DNA from: Sphingosinicella sp.
GTDB lineage: Bacteria > Pseudomonadota > Alphaproteobacteria > Sphingomonadales > Sphingomonadaceae
Length of the DNA: 64,000 nucleotides
Assembly: GCF_013911755.1 (NCBI RefSeq)
Contig: NZ_JACESP010000022.1
Span: 1 to 64,000, forward strand
Direction: 5' to 3'
Position numbers and translations under genes: made by a program
In this document: piece by piece, positions 25,632-33,959 of the stretch
Layout: each line of letters begins with the position of its first letter
How positions within the stretch are numbered: position 1 is the stretch's first letter
The notes under the pieces: generated by a model
Databases searched by the model: none
Seen by the model: the letters and a program-made list of their open reading frames with translations, nothing else
Told to the model about the DNA's origin: nothing

Positions 25632-27932
25632 ATGTTTCTACGGCAGAATGGATCTCTTTCGGCAACGGTTTCCGTACTGGCCTTGCTGATCAGCGCGCCC
25701 GCAATCGCGCAATCCGCAGGCGGAGAGGCTGAAGATCTGACGGGCAACGAAATCATCGTCACCGCCACCAAGCGCGAGCTACGCCTCGTCGATGTGCCGC
25801 TCAGCATCAGCGCGATCAGCGGTTCAGACATGGAACGCCGCAACCTCACGCAAATCGCGGATTTTGCATCGCAGGTTCCCGGCTTTTCGATCCAGGCGAC
25901 CGGAAACGGCGGCACACGCCTTGTGCTGCGCGGCCAGAACGCGGGCGGATCGGGCGCATCGGTCGCCACGATGGTGGACGATATTGTTGTTTCGTCGGCC
26001 TCTTCCCTGTTCAACGGTTCGCTGCTCACGGCCGATCTTCTGGCGTTCGATCTCGACCGCGTGGAAGTGCTGCGCGGGCCGCAAGGCACGCTTTACGGAG
26101 CCACGGCGCAGGGCGGTTTGCTGCACTACATCACCAACAAGCCCAGACTGGGCGTGTTCGAAGCGCGCGGTCAGGCGGGCTTTGATTCTGTGCGCCACGG
26201 CGAAACTGGTTGGATCGCACAGGGCGCCGTGAACGTGCCGCTCGGTGAAATCGCGGCGCTGCGCGTAACCGGCACCTATCAGGATGTTGCCGGCTATATC
26301 GATAATCCGACCCGCGGCGAAAAGGATGTCAACGGCGGCGAGCAATACAGCCTGCGCGGGCAGCTCCAGATCGAACCGACGGAAGCCCTCAGCGTGCGTC
26401 TGACCGCTGCTTTGCAGCGCGGTGACTTCGACGGCAGCGGCGCGCTTGAGCTGGTCGGGGGATTGAACGCCCAACCCTCCGTGGCGTCGAAGGTCGCCAA
26501 CGGCGGCGAACCCATTCTGAACACGTATGCGCAGGAAAGCTCATTTCGCCGCTTTGAATATTATAATGGCGTCATCAATTACGATCTCGGCGGGGTGAGC
26601 CTGTTCTCATCGACCAGCTACAGCAAGTACAAATCTTTCTACCGCAACGACATCTCGCATCTGCAGCTTGCGCCCGGCCTGACCGCGGCGGCGTTGTTCG
26701 GTGGTGTTTACGGCGAGCCGATCGCGATCTGGGGGCGACAGGAAGACAGCTTCACGAAATTCAACGAAGAGATCAGGCTGGCCTCGAATGAAGATGTCGA
26801 TGCCGGTTTCATGCGATTCAACTGGCAGATCGGCGGCTTCTACACCAACGAAGACATCACCTTCACCCAGTACTATGACGCTGTGCGGGAGAGCGATACG
26901 TCCGTCGTGCTGGAAGTGCCGCTCCCCTTCGGTGGCAGTTCACTTCCCGCGCGATACAAGGAATACGCGGGTTTCGGCGAAGCCACGTTCAAGTTCGGCG
27001 AGAGCTTTGAAATCTCGGCGGGCGGTCGCTATTCGCACAATCGGCAACGCTCGCAAGTCACGAGCGGTGCGGGCCTGATCGGCAGCGGTGGTCCGGACCC
27101 GATCGTGAATCCGGAAATCCGGACGAGCGAGAACAAGTTCACATACTCGATCGCACCGCGCCTTATGCTGAACCGCGACGTATCGGTCTACGCACGCCTC
27201 GCGACGGGTTACCGCCCCGGCGGTCCGGTGCTGGTCGTGCCCGGCGCACCTGCCGATTTCCCGACATTCTACAGTTCGGATAACACGACCAACTACGAAC
27301 TCGGCGTCAAGGGCTCGACCGCCGACCGGGTGTTCAATTTCGATGTCGCGATTTATCGCATCGACTGGACGGACGTGCAGCTCATCACGGATTTCGTGTC
27401 CGAAACAAATGGGCAGACCTTCTCCGTTCAGGGGAACGGCGGCAATGCCCGCAGCGAGGGCTTGGAATACACGCTGAGCCTGAACCCGGTGAAGCCGCTC
27501 ACCTTCGCGGTGACGGGGGGCTACACGCGTGCGCGTCTCACGCAGGATGCGCCCGCCTTTGGCGGCCTGGCAGGCCAGCGCCTGCCGTACGTGCCGGAAT
27601 TCCAGAACGCGGTTTCGATCGATTACGTCCACGAACTGGCCGGTGGCTCCACCTTGTCGGGCGGGGTGACGTGGACGTATGTCGGTTCGCGATACAGCGA
27701 TTTTTCGACGGCGCCTGCCACTACGAACCATGCGCGTCTTCCGGATTATAACACCCTCGATCTGCGGCTTGCCGCCCGGTTCGGGCAGATCTCGGTCGAA
27801 GCGTTCGCCCGCAATCTGACCGACTCGCAGGGGCTGACCAACTATTCGAGCGGCGGCGGCGCGGGGCTCATCGGCAGGGGGACAATCATCCAGCCGCGGA
27901 CGCTCGGGATGCGGCTCGGCTTCAAATACTGA
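25632..27932 (+). CDS. TonB-dependent receptor
   Basis: This 766-residue outer-membrane receptor has a signal peptide (ending SAPAIAQ), a plug domain with GNEIIVTATKRELRLVDVPLS and VEVLRGPQGTLYGATAQGG, and a beta-barrel. The terminal strand is RTLGMRLGFKY, ending in an aromatic residue as usual. Plug type and length fit the receptors that sphingomonads use for organic substrates rather than only siderophores. The ATG at 25632 opens the signal peptide. The gene is 8 bp before the DUF1611 gene and sits among D-amino-acid deacylases, so an acylated amino acid or peptide is a plausible ligand. Confidence 0.92.
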   Translation: MFLRQNGSLSATVSVLALLISAPAIAQSAGGEAEDLTGNEIIVTATKRELRLVDVPLSISAISGSDMERRNLTQIADFASQVPGFSIQATGNGGTRLVLRGQNAGGSGASVATMVDDIVVSSASSLFNGSLLTADLLAFDLDRVEVLRGPQGTLYGATAQGGLLHYITNKPRLGVFEARGQAGFDSVRHGETGWIAQGAVNVPLGEIAALRVTGTYQDVAGYIDNPTRGEKDVNGGEQYSLRGQLQIEPTEALSVRLTAALQRGDFDGSGALELVGGLNAQPSVASKVANGGEPILNTYAQESSFRRFEYYNGVINYDLGGVSLFSSTSYSKYKSFYRNDISHLQLAPGLTAAALFGGVYGEPIAIWGRQEDSFTKFNEEIRLASNEDVDAGFMRFNWQIGGFYTNEDITFTQYYDAVRESDTSVVLEVPLPFGGSSLPARYKEYAGFGEATFKFGESFEISAGGRYSHNRQRSQVTSGAGLIGSGGPDPIVNPEIRTSENKFTYSIAPRLMLNRDVSVYARLATGYRPGGPVLVVPGAPADFPTFYSSDNTTNYELGVKGSTADRVFNFDVAIYRIDWTDVQLITDFVSETNGQTFSVQGNGGNARSEGLEYTLSLNPVKPLTFAVTGGYTRARLTQDAPAFGGLAGQRLPYVPEFQNAVSIDYVHELAGGSTLSGGVTWTYVGSRYSDFSTAPATTNHARLPDYNTLDLRLAARFGQISVEAFARNLTDSQGLTNYSSGGGAGLIGRGTIIQPRTLGMRLGFKY

Positions 27933-27940
27933 AGCCATTC

Positions 27941-28975
27941 GTGACCGATATCGAAAAGCCCTATCTGCTGTTCCTGGCGGACGCGGAAAATCCGACGCTC
28001 GCCAAGACGGCGCTCGGGGTACGGGACTGGGCGCGCGAGGATTGCGTCGGCCAATTGCGGCTGACACCGTCAACGCTCGATATCGGTCTCCCCGACCTCT
28101 CGCCATCGGAGGCGGCCGCGCGCGGCGCGCGGTCGCTTCTGATCGGGATTGCATCGGTTGGCGGACAGTTGCCCGCGGCATGGCAGGGCGTTCTGCTCGA
28201 AGCGCTTGAGGCGGGGCTGGATATCGTGAGCGGTATGCACATCCGGCTCGAAACATTTCCGGCTCTCGCCGAAGCCGCGGCACGGCTCGGGCGCACGCTG
28301 CACAACGTGCGTCACAGCGAGACAGCGTTTCCAATTGCGACCGGCCGCAAACGCACCGGCAGGCGGGCGCTGATGGTCGGTACGGATTGCGCGCTTGGCA
28401 AGAAATACACGGCGCTTGCGCTCACCCAGGCGATGCGCGCGCGGGGGATTGACGCCACATTCCGCGCCACGGGCCAGACCGGCATCATGATCTCGGGTAG
28501 GGGCATCGCGATCGATGCCGTCGTCGCCGATTTCATCGCCGGCGCGGCCGAAACCCTCTCCCCCGATGCCGCGCCCGATCATTGGGACGTGATCGAAGGG
28601 CAGGGCGCTTTGTTCCACCCCGCGTATGCGGGCGTAACGCTCGGCCTGCTGCACGGCAGCCAGCCCGATGCGCTGGTGCTCTGTCACGATCCGGTGCGCA
28701 CCGAGACGAGCTTTTTTCCGGGCTATCCCTTGCCCACGATCGAGGCCGCGATCTCCGCCTATCTACCGCACGCGCAGCGCACGAATCCCGCCGCGCGCTT
28801 CGTCGGTATCAGCCTCAACACCTCCGCGCTCGATGAGGATGCGGCCCTGCGTGCACTCGAAGATGCCAGCGCGCGGACCGGCCTGCCCGCGTTCGATCCG
28901 CTGCGCTTCGGCATCGAGGCTGCGGTGGATGAGATACTTGCAGGGCCGATCCAGGCCGCGGTTGCGGCGGCCTGA
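27941..28975 (+). CDS. DUF1611 (DgcN-like) P-loop protein
   Basis: This 344-residue protein fits the DUF1611 family. It has an N-terminal domain, then a P-loop-like sequence MVGTDCALGKKYTALAL at about residues 145-162, then the conserved FRATGQTGIMISGRG and DVIEGQGALFHPAY. A family member, DgcN, has been described as acting on D-glutamate together with an epimerase. That fits the D-amino-acid deacylase neighbours, but no DgcA-like epimerase is nearby. It starts at a GTG 8 bp after the receptor and is probably co-transcribed with it and the serine hydrolase. Confidence 0.8.
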   Translation: MTDIEKPYLLFLADAENPTLAKTALGVRDWAREDCVGQLRLTPSTLDIGLPDLSPSEAAARGARSLLIGIASVGGQLPAAWQGVLLEALEAGLDIVSGMHIRLETFPALAEAAARLGRTLHNVRHSETAFPIATGRKRTGRRALMVGTDCALGKKYTALALTQAMRARGIDATFRATGQTGIMISGRGIAIDAVVADFIAGAAETLSPDAAPDHWDVIEGQGALFHPAYAGVTLGLLHGSQPDALVLCHDPVRTETSFFPGYPLPTIEAAISAYLPHAQRTNPAARFVGISLNTSALDEDAALRALEDASARTGLPAFDPLRFGIEAAVDEILAGPIQAAVAAA

Positions 28976-29001
28976 CGGGAATTCAACTTGGGAGGTGTAA
29001 C

Positions 29002-30153
29002 ATGATCGTATCGATGCGGACTCTGGCGACGGGTGCGGTGCTCAGCGTTCTTTTGTGCGGAACCGCTTTTGCCGCGGACAACGCTGCGCTCGCGGCCGCT
29101 ATCGATAAAGCTGTGCAGGATGCCATTGCCGCCGGCGAAAGCCCGGGCCTGCAGGTCGCGGTCTACAAGGACGGCGCACCCGTTCTGGTGAAGGGATACG
29201 GCTCCGCCAATCTCGAGCTCAATGCACCCGTGAACAACGACAGCATTTTCCGCATCGGATCGGTCACCAAGCAATTCACGGCGGCAGCGCTTGTGAAGCT
29301 CGAGGAGGAGGGCAAGCTCTCGCTCGACGACAAGCTTTCGAAATACTATCCGGATTTCCCGCGCGCCGCGGACGTGACGCTGAAGCAGATGCTGCATCAC
29401 ACCTCCGGGATTCACAGCTACACCGATGATGCGAGTTTCCTTCAGGAAGCCGGGTTGAAGCGCACGACGGACGAATGGGTCGCGCATTTCGCGAAGATGC
29501 CGAAGACGCAGGATTTCGAGCCGGGCACGGGCTGGAACTACAGCAACACCGCCTATTTCATCCTGGGCGGCGTCATCGAGAAGGCGGAAAAGAAGCCGCT
29601 CGGCGCCGTCCTGCAGGATCGTTTCTTCGGTCCGCTCGAGCTGACGCACACCGCGCTTGACGATGAAAGCGTCATCCTGCCCGGCCGCGTCGCGGGCTAT
29701 GACGGGACCGGCCCCCATCAGTTCAAAAACGCGGCGTTCATTTCGATGACCGTGCCGGGCGCGGCGGGTGCCATGCGTTCGTCGGCAAACGATCTTGCGC
29801 GTTGGAACGCGGCGCTGTTCGGCGGCAAGATTCTGAAGCCCGCATCGTTCAAGGCGATGATCGCGCCGGGCAAGCTGAACAATGGGCAGAACAGCACGAC
29901 CGCCGTCAAGGATCGCCCGGCCGACATGCCGCCGTTCGAATATGGCTATGCGCTGTTCATCGGCGATGTGGACGGGCACCAGCGTATCGGTCACGGCGGC
30001 GGCATCTTCGGGTTTAATGCCTCGCTGAACGAGTTCCCGAAAGACCGTCTCACTGTTTCCGTGATCGCGAACGGTATCGGCAAGGATGTCGGTGCGGGCA
30101 AGATCGCGGACCGGATCGAACGCATCGCGCTCGGGCTTCCCCCCAAGAAGTAA
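29002..30153 (+). CDS. Beta-lactamase-fold serine hydrolase
   Basis: This 383-residue secreted protein has a signal peptide (to about residue 25), the active-site SVTK (Ser87, Lys90), YSN at 180-182, and GHGGGIFGF near the C terminus. It is the class C beta-lactamase / D-peptidase fold. It could be an esterase, a D-aminopeptidase or a beta-lactamase. The receptor-DUF1611 context and nearby D-amino-acid deacylases favour hydrolysis of a D-amino-acid-containing or amide substrate. The ATG at 29002 has GGGAGG upstream. A strong terminator follows. Confidence 0.85.
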   Translation: MIVSMRTLATGAVLSVLLCGTAFAADNAALAAAIDKAVQDAIAAGESPGLQVAVYKDGAPVLVKGYGSANLELNAPVNNDSIFRIGSVTKQFTAAALVKLEEEGKLSLDDKLSKYYPDFPRAADVTLKQMLHHTSGIHSYTDDASFLQEAGLKRTTDEWVAHFAKMPKTQDFEPGTGWNYSNTAYFILGGVIEKAEKKPLGAVLQDRFFGPLELTHTALDDESVILPGRVAGYDGTGPHQFKNAAFISMTVPGAAGAMRSSANDLARWNAALFGGKILKPASFKAMIAPGKLNNGQNSTTAVKDRPADMPPFEYGYALFIGDVDGHQRIGHGGGIFGFNASLNEFPKDRLTVSVIANGIGKDVGAGKIADRIERIALGLPPKK

Positions 30154-30159
30154 TTGCCG

Positions 30160-30187
30160 GGCGGGCCGGAAAGAATTTCGGCCCGCC
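30160..30187. terminator. Bidirectional terminator between convergent genes
   Basis: GGCGGGCCGGAAA pairs with TTTCGGCCCGCC with one bulged base, 6 bp after the serine hydrolase stop. It serves both that gene and the lipoate-ligase-like gene arriving from the right. Confidence 0.7.
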
Positions 30188-30196
30188 AGTTTCCTC

Positions 30197-30859
30197 TCAG
30201 CGCGCCACCCGAATGCGCGCCGCGAGATTCGTGTGAGCGGCCTGCACGTAGGGAATATCGAAACCGAGCGCGCGTTCGAATTCCGTGATCGCGGCGAGAT
30301 CTGCGTGTGTATCGCCATCGATGCTGATGGCCGCATGTGCTAGAACGCCGATCCGGCCGCCACGCTTTCGAACGAGGCACGCCGTGCCCGCTATTTTCTG
30401 CCCGCCCGAAACGATGTTGAAACGCCCGTCGCAATAGCTGCCCGCGATGCTACCCGTTTCCGCAGTGACGCCGACGTCGGCGAACCCGGCGATCAGGCGG
30501 CGCGTGAAGCGCTCGAAACGGGTCGTGATGTCGATCGCCTCGGCAGGCGCGATATCGTACACGCTGAAATTCAATATGCCGGGCCTGTGAACCACCGTCG
30601 TGCCGCCGCTTGCGCGGACGAACACGGGCCAGCCACGCGCGCTGCTGGCCGCAGCGGCCTCCGCAAAGCGGTCCATGCGGGCGAAGCGCCGCGTCGTGAC
30701 GAGGCAGCGACTGTTCGTCCAGAGTCGCACGCGGTCGATTGCGCGTCCTTCACCGAGCAGGTCATCAAGGCGCCGTTCATCCTCTGCAATCGCGGTCTCG
30801 CCGCTCCCACATGCAATGGGTACATTCGGCGCAAGCGCATGTGCCAGGGCGTCAAGCAA
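30197..30859 (-). CDS. Lipoate--protein ligase A-like protein
   Basis: This 220-residue protein belongs to the biotin/lipoate ligase fold. Visible motifs are RASGGTTVVHRPGILNFSV, matching RRxSGGGAVYHD-x-GNLNFS, and GRFNIVSGGQKIAGTA, matching the lysine-containing loop that binds lipoyl-AMP. It starts at a TTG 5 bp behind the lipoyl-domain gene, so it is probably dedicated to lipoylating that carrier. It lacks the C-terminal accessory domain of full-length LplA. It could act as an amidotransferase rather than a ligase. Confidence 0.75.
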   Translation of the reverse strand: MLDALAHALAPNVPIACGSGETAIAEDERRLDDLLGEGRAIDRVRLWTNSRCLVTTRRFARMDRFAEAAAASSARGWPVFVRASGGTTVVHRPGILNFSVYDIAPAEAIDITTRFERFTRRLIAGFADVGVTAETGSIAGSYCDGRFNIVSGGQKIAGTACLVRKRGGRIGVLAHAAISIDGDTHADLAAITEFERALGFDIPYVQAAHTNLAARIRVAR

Positions 30860-30864
30860 GGGGT

Positions 30865-31095
30865 TTAGTCGATGCGGCCGACGATCTCTCCCGCCGTAAC
30901 GGGGGTTTCGGCGGCAACAGCGATATGGAGCGTACCGGAAGCGGGCGCGGTCAGCTCGAAGCTCGACTTTTCCACCATGATCTCAGCGATGATGGCGCCT
31001 TCCGTGACTGTGTCGCCATCGGCATAAAGCCATGCCGAAATGGCGGCCTCGTCGCTGTCGTTCCAGAGGCCGGTGGGGACGGTGATATCGGTCAT
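30865..31095 (-). CDS. Free-standing lipoyl-domain carrier protein
   Basis: This 76-residue protein is a single lipoyl/biotinyl domain. It contains AWLYADGDTVTEGAIIAEIMVEKSS with the modifiable Lys43 in EKS, then the second-half motif ASGTLHIAVAAETPV and GEIVGRID. No subunit-binding or acyltransferase domain follows, unlike a normal E2. The ATG at 31095 is chosen because the domain begins there. It sits between E1beta (4 bp) and the lipoate-ligase-like gene (5 bp), so all are one operon. Confidence 0.88.
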   Translation of the reverse strand: MTDITVPTGLWNDSDEAAISAWLYADGDTVTEGAIIAEIMVEKSSFELTAPASGTLHIAVAAETPVTAGEIVGRID

Positions 31096-31099
31096 CGGA

Positions 31100-32137
31100 T
31101 CATGGCTCCAGCATGGTGATTGCCGCCGCGGAAACCTTGTCCGCATCGGGCAGCACGAAATGTTCCATCACTGGCGTGAAGGGTACGGGGATATCGGGAT
31201 GCGCGATACGGCACGGCGGCGCGCGAAGCGGAATTCCTGCCTCGCAGACGCTGGCGATGATCTCGGCGCCGACGCCGTAGCTCATGTAGTCGTCGTCCAC
31301 CACGAGCAGCCGCCCAGTCTTCCGCACCGATGCGCGCACGGTTTCGCGATCGAGCGGCGCGATGCTGCGCAGGTCGATCACCTCGGCTGAACGCCCCTGC
31401 TTTTCGAGTCGCGCGGCGGCGTCGAGCGCGTGATGCACGCTGAGCCCGAGGCCGACGAGCGTGATATCGCTGCCCTTGCGCACGACGGCCGCCTTGCCGA
31501 GCGGTACGGCATAATCGCCTTCGGGGGCATCAGTGATCGAACGCTGCACGGTGCCGAGCCAGCCCATGCCCTGCAGCGCCTTGTGATACATGAAGATCAC
31601 CGGGTTCGGATCGCGGATCGCCGCGAGCATCAACCCCTTTGCATCGTGTGCTGTCGAAGGGATCACAACCTTGAGACCCGGCAGGTGCCCGAAGGTGGCG
31701 TAGAGCGTCTGGCTGTGCTGCCCGGCATCGCCGTAGCCGCCGCCGACGCTCGTCATCAGCACCATCGGGCAGGCGACTTGCCCGCCCGAGAAATAGCTTT
31801 GCTTCGCCGCGAGATTGTAGATCGCGTCCATGCACACGCCGAAGAAATCGACGAACATCAATTCGACGATCGGCCGCATCCCGGACGCCGCGAGACCGAC
31901 CGCCGCGCCGATGAACGCGGTTTCCGAAATCGGTGTATCGCGCACACGCTCTGCGCCGAACTTGTCGAGCAAACCCGTGGTCGTGCCGAACACGCCGCCG
32001 AGCTTGCCGATATCCTCGCCCATCACGAGGACAGCGGGGTCGCGTTCCATCTCCTGGCCGATGGCTTCAGCGATGGCGCGCGCGATGGTCAGGCGCCGCG
32101 TGGGGCGGGGGGCTGCGATGGTCTCAGGCGAAGACAT
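31100..32137 (-). CDS. 2-oxoacid/acetoin dehydrogenase E1 beta subunit
   Basis: This 345-residue subunit has MGEDIGKLGGVFGTTTGLLD, SETAFIGAAVGLAASGMRPI, DAGQHSQTLYATFGHLPGLK and VVDDDYMSYGVGAEI, all typical of pyruvate or acetoin dehydrogenase E1beta. With E1alpha it would form a thiamine-diphosphate enzyme that transfers an acyl unit to the lipoyl carrier. The ATG at 32137 overlaps the E1alpha end by 14 bp. It differs clearly from the BCKDH E1beta at 10721-11725, so it is not a duplicate of it. Confidence 0.9.
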   Translation of the reverse strand: MSSPETIAAPRPTRRLTIARAIAEAIGQEMERDPAVLVMGEDIGKLGGVFGTTTGLLDKFGAERVRDTPISETAFIGAAVGLAASGMRPIVELMFVDFFGVCMDAIYNLAAKQSYFSGGQVACPMVLMTSVGGGYGDAGQHSQTLYATFGHLPGLKVVIPSTAHDAKGLMLAAIRDPNPVIFMYHKALQGMGWLGTVQRSITDAPEGDYAVPLGKAAVVRKGSDITLVGLGLSVHHALDAAARLEKQGRSAEVIDLRSIAPLDRETVRASVRKTGRLLVVDDDYMSYGVGAEIIASVCEAGIPLRAPPCRIAHPDIPVPFTPVMEHFVLPDADKVSAAAITMLEP

Positions 32138-33104
32138 GCGCGAACGCCTCCTCCGGCTGGGGATAGGCTGCGGCGCGCGCGGCGGCGAACGCGGCGTCGA
32201 CGGCGGCGCGCGCATCGGCTTCGGCCTTGTCGAGATCCGCAGTATCGAAGCCGTCGGCGATCAGGCGATTACGGTAAGCAGGGATCGGGTCGGCGGCCTT
32301 CAGGCGCTCGACCTCTCCCGCCGGGCGGTAGCCTTCGGCGTCGCCCATGAAATGGCCTTCAAGGCGGCAGGTTTCGATCTCGATCAGCGACGGCCCTTCG
32401 CCGCGCCGCGCGCGCGCGATCGCCTCTCCGGCGACGGCATGGATCGCATCGGGATCGTTGCCGGGAATGAAGTGCCCGGGCATCGCATAGGCGGCGGCGC
32501 GGTCGGCGTTGCGTGCGACCGCCGTACAATCGCGCTTCGCGACCGAGATGCCATAGGCATTGTCCTCGATCACGAAAACGGCGGGCACCTTCCACACCGA
32601 GGCGAGATTGAGCGCTTCGTGGAACGCACCCTGATTGGCGGCGCCCTCGCCGAGGAAGGCGACCGCGACATGATCCTCACCGCGCAGCTTACTCGCCAGC
32701 GCGGCGCCGACGGCGGGGCCGAGGCCCTGCGCGATAATGCCCGAGCAGGCGAAGTTCACGCGCGCGTCGAACAGGTGCATGTGCCCGCCGCGTCCGCCGG
32801 AAAGCCCCGTCGCCTTGCCGAAAATCTCCGCTGCCATGGCATCGAGGTTCACGCCCTTGGCGATGGCAACATGGTGCGGGCGGTGCGTCGCCGTCACCGT
32901 ATCGCCGGGGCGCAGGTGCGCGCAAACGCCGACGGCGCACGGCTCCTGGCCGTCCGACAGGTGCATCTCGCCGGGAAGCGGGCCCTTCGCCATGTTGAAC
33001 ACAGGGGTCTTGCCCTCGAAATAGGCGGGCTTGATGAGCGCTTCAAAATGGCGGCTCTTCACCATCGTGCCGTACATCCAGAGCCGGTCGCTGCGATTGC
33101 TCAT
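32124..33104 (-). CDS. 2-oxoacid/acetoin dehydrogenase E1 alpha subunit
   Basis: This 326-residue subunit carries GEGAANQGAFHEAL and VIEDNAYGIS, the thiamine-diphosphate motif. It also has THRPHHVAIAKGVNLDAMAA and GGRGGHMHLFD, which are most like AcoA and PdhA. Substrates of this family are pyruvate, acetoin or other oxo compounds. The ATG at 33104 overlaps the SDR stop by 4 bp. It belongs to the SDR-E1alpha-E1beta-lipoyl-ligase operon, which has no E2 acyltransferase and no E3. Confidence 0.9.
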   Translation of the reverse strand: MSNRSDRLWMYGTMVKSRHFEALIKPAYFEGKTPVFNMAKGPLPGEMHLSDGQEPCAVGVCAHLRPGDTVTATHRPHHVAIAKGVNLDAMAAEIFGKATGLSGGRGGHMHLFDARVNFACSGIIAQGLGPAVGAALASKLRGEDHVAVAFLGEGAANQGAFHEALNLASVWKVPAVFVIEDNAYGISVAKRDCTAVARNADRAAAYAMPGHFIPGNDPDAIHAVAGEAIARARRGEGPSLIEIETCRLEGHFMGDAEGYRPAGEVERLKAADPIPAYRNRLIADGFDTADLDKAEADARAAVDAAFAAARAAAYPQPEEAFAHVFA

Positions 33105-33883
33105 CGCGCCACCCAGCCGCCGTCGATGACGAGTTCGATGCCGGTGACGAAGCGCGCCTCGTTGCTGGCGAGATAGACCGCGCCCATCGCGATGTCCTCG
33201 GGCAGTCCCACGGCGTTCAAAGGGCAGAGCGCCGCGACCGCCGCCCAGGGATCGTCCGCCGGAATCGAGCCTTCGCGCACCCAGCCTTCCACCGCCATTT
33301 CCAGCATCGGCGTGCGAATGCAACCCGGATGAATCGAGTTGCATCGAATGGGTAGCGCGTGCGCGGCCCACTCGATCGCAAGGCTCTTTGTCATGTGCCG
33401 GACGGCACCCTTCGAAGTGTTGTAGGCGAGCTGATCGGGATAGCCGACGAGACCGGCGATCGAGGACACGTTGATGACGCTCGCGGGGCCAGCATTGTTG
33501 CCGCCCTTCGCGAGCAGTTCCTGAAAGCTACGGCAGCCGAGGAACAGCCCGTCGACGTTCACCGCCATAAGCCCGCGCCAGTCGGCGAGGCTGTGCTCGG
33601 TCATCGGCTTCACGAGTTCGACGCCTGCGTTGTTCACGAGGATGGAGAGTTTGCCATGCCCAGCTTCGACATGCGCTGCGGCCTTCGCCCAATCGGCCTC
33701 GCTCGTCACATCGAGCGCGAGCGGCTCCGCGCCGATCTCGGCGGCGAGCGCTTCCACGCCCGCGACGTTGCGGTCGGCGGCGACCACGGCGGCGCCTTCG
33801 CGTGCCATCGCCCGTGCGATACCCGCGCCGATGCCCTGCGCCGCACCCGTGACCAGCGCGACCTTGCCCTGCAACCTGCCCAT
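33101..33883 (-). CDS. Short-chain dehydrogenase/reductase
   Basis: This 260-residue protein has the classical SDR cofactor motif VTGAAQGIGAGIARAMA, LVNNAGVE, NVSSIAG and the catalytic YNTSK. GIELVIDGGWVAR closes it. An acidic residue after the second strand (AADRN) suggests NAD preference. It would interconvert an alcohol and a ketone, plausibly feeding a hydroxyketone or diketone to the E1 enzyme encoded next. The ATG at 33883 has GGGGAGG upstream. It is the first gene of the operon. Confidence 0.9.
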   Translation of the reverse strand: MGRLQGKVALVTGAAQGIGAGIARAMAREGAAVVAADRNVAGVEALAAEIGAEPLALDVTSEADWAKAAAHVEAGHGKLSILVNNAGVELVKPMTEHSLADWRGLMAVNVDGLFLGCRSFQELLAKGGNNAGPASVINVSSIAGLVGYPDQLAYNTSKGAVRHMTKSLAIEWAAHALPIRCNSIHPGCIRTPMLEMAVEGWVREGSIPADDPWAAVAALCPLNAVGLPEDIAMGAVYLASNEARFVTGIELVIDGGWVAR

Positions 33884-33959
33884 GAACCTCCCCTTCCGCA
33901 CGTCTTTTGACCAAGACGTACGGGAGGGGCGATCGATTGGCTTGCGCCAGAACGGCGGC

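Noticed and set aside
29002-30153. Calling this and the other SxxK proteins antibiotic-resistance beta-lactamases
   Set aside because: The fold is shared with esterases and D-peptidases, and genomic context points to catabolism; sequence alone does not support resistance.
30587-31119. Overlapping plus-strand frames across the lipoyl and ligase region
   Set aside because: No motif; the minus-strand frames carry lipoyl and ligase signatures and tight operon spacing.
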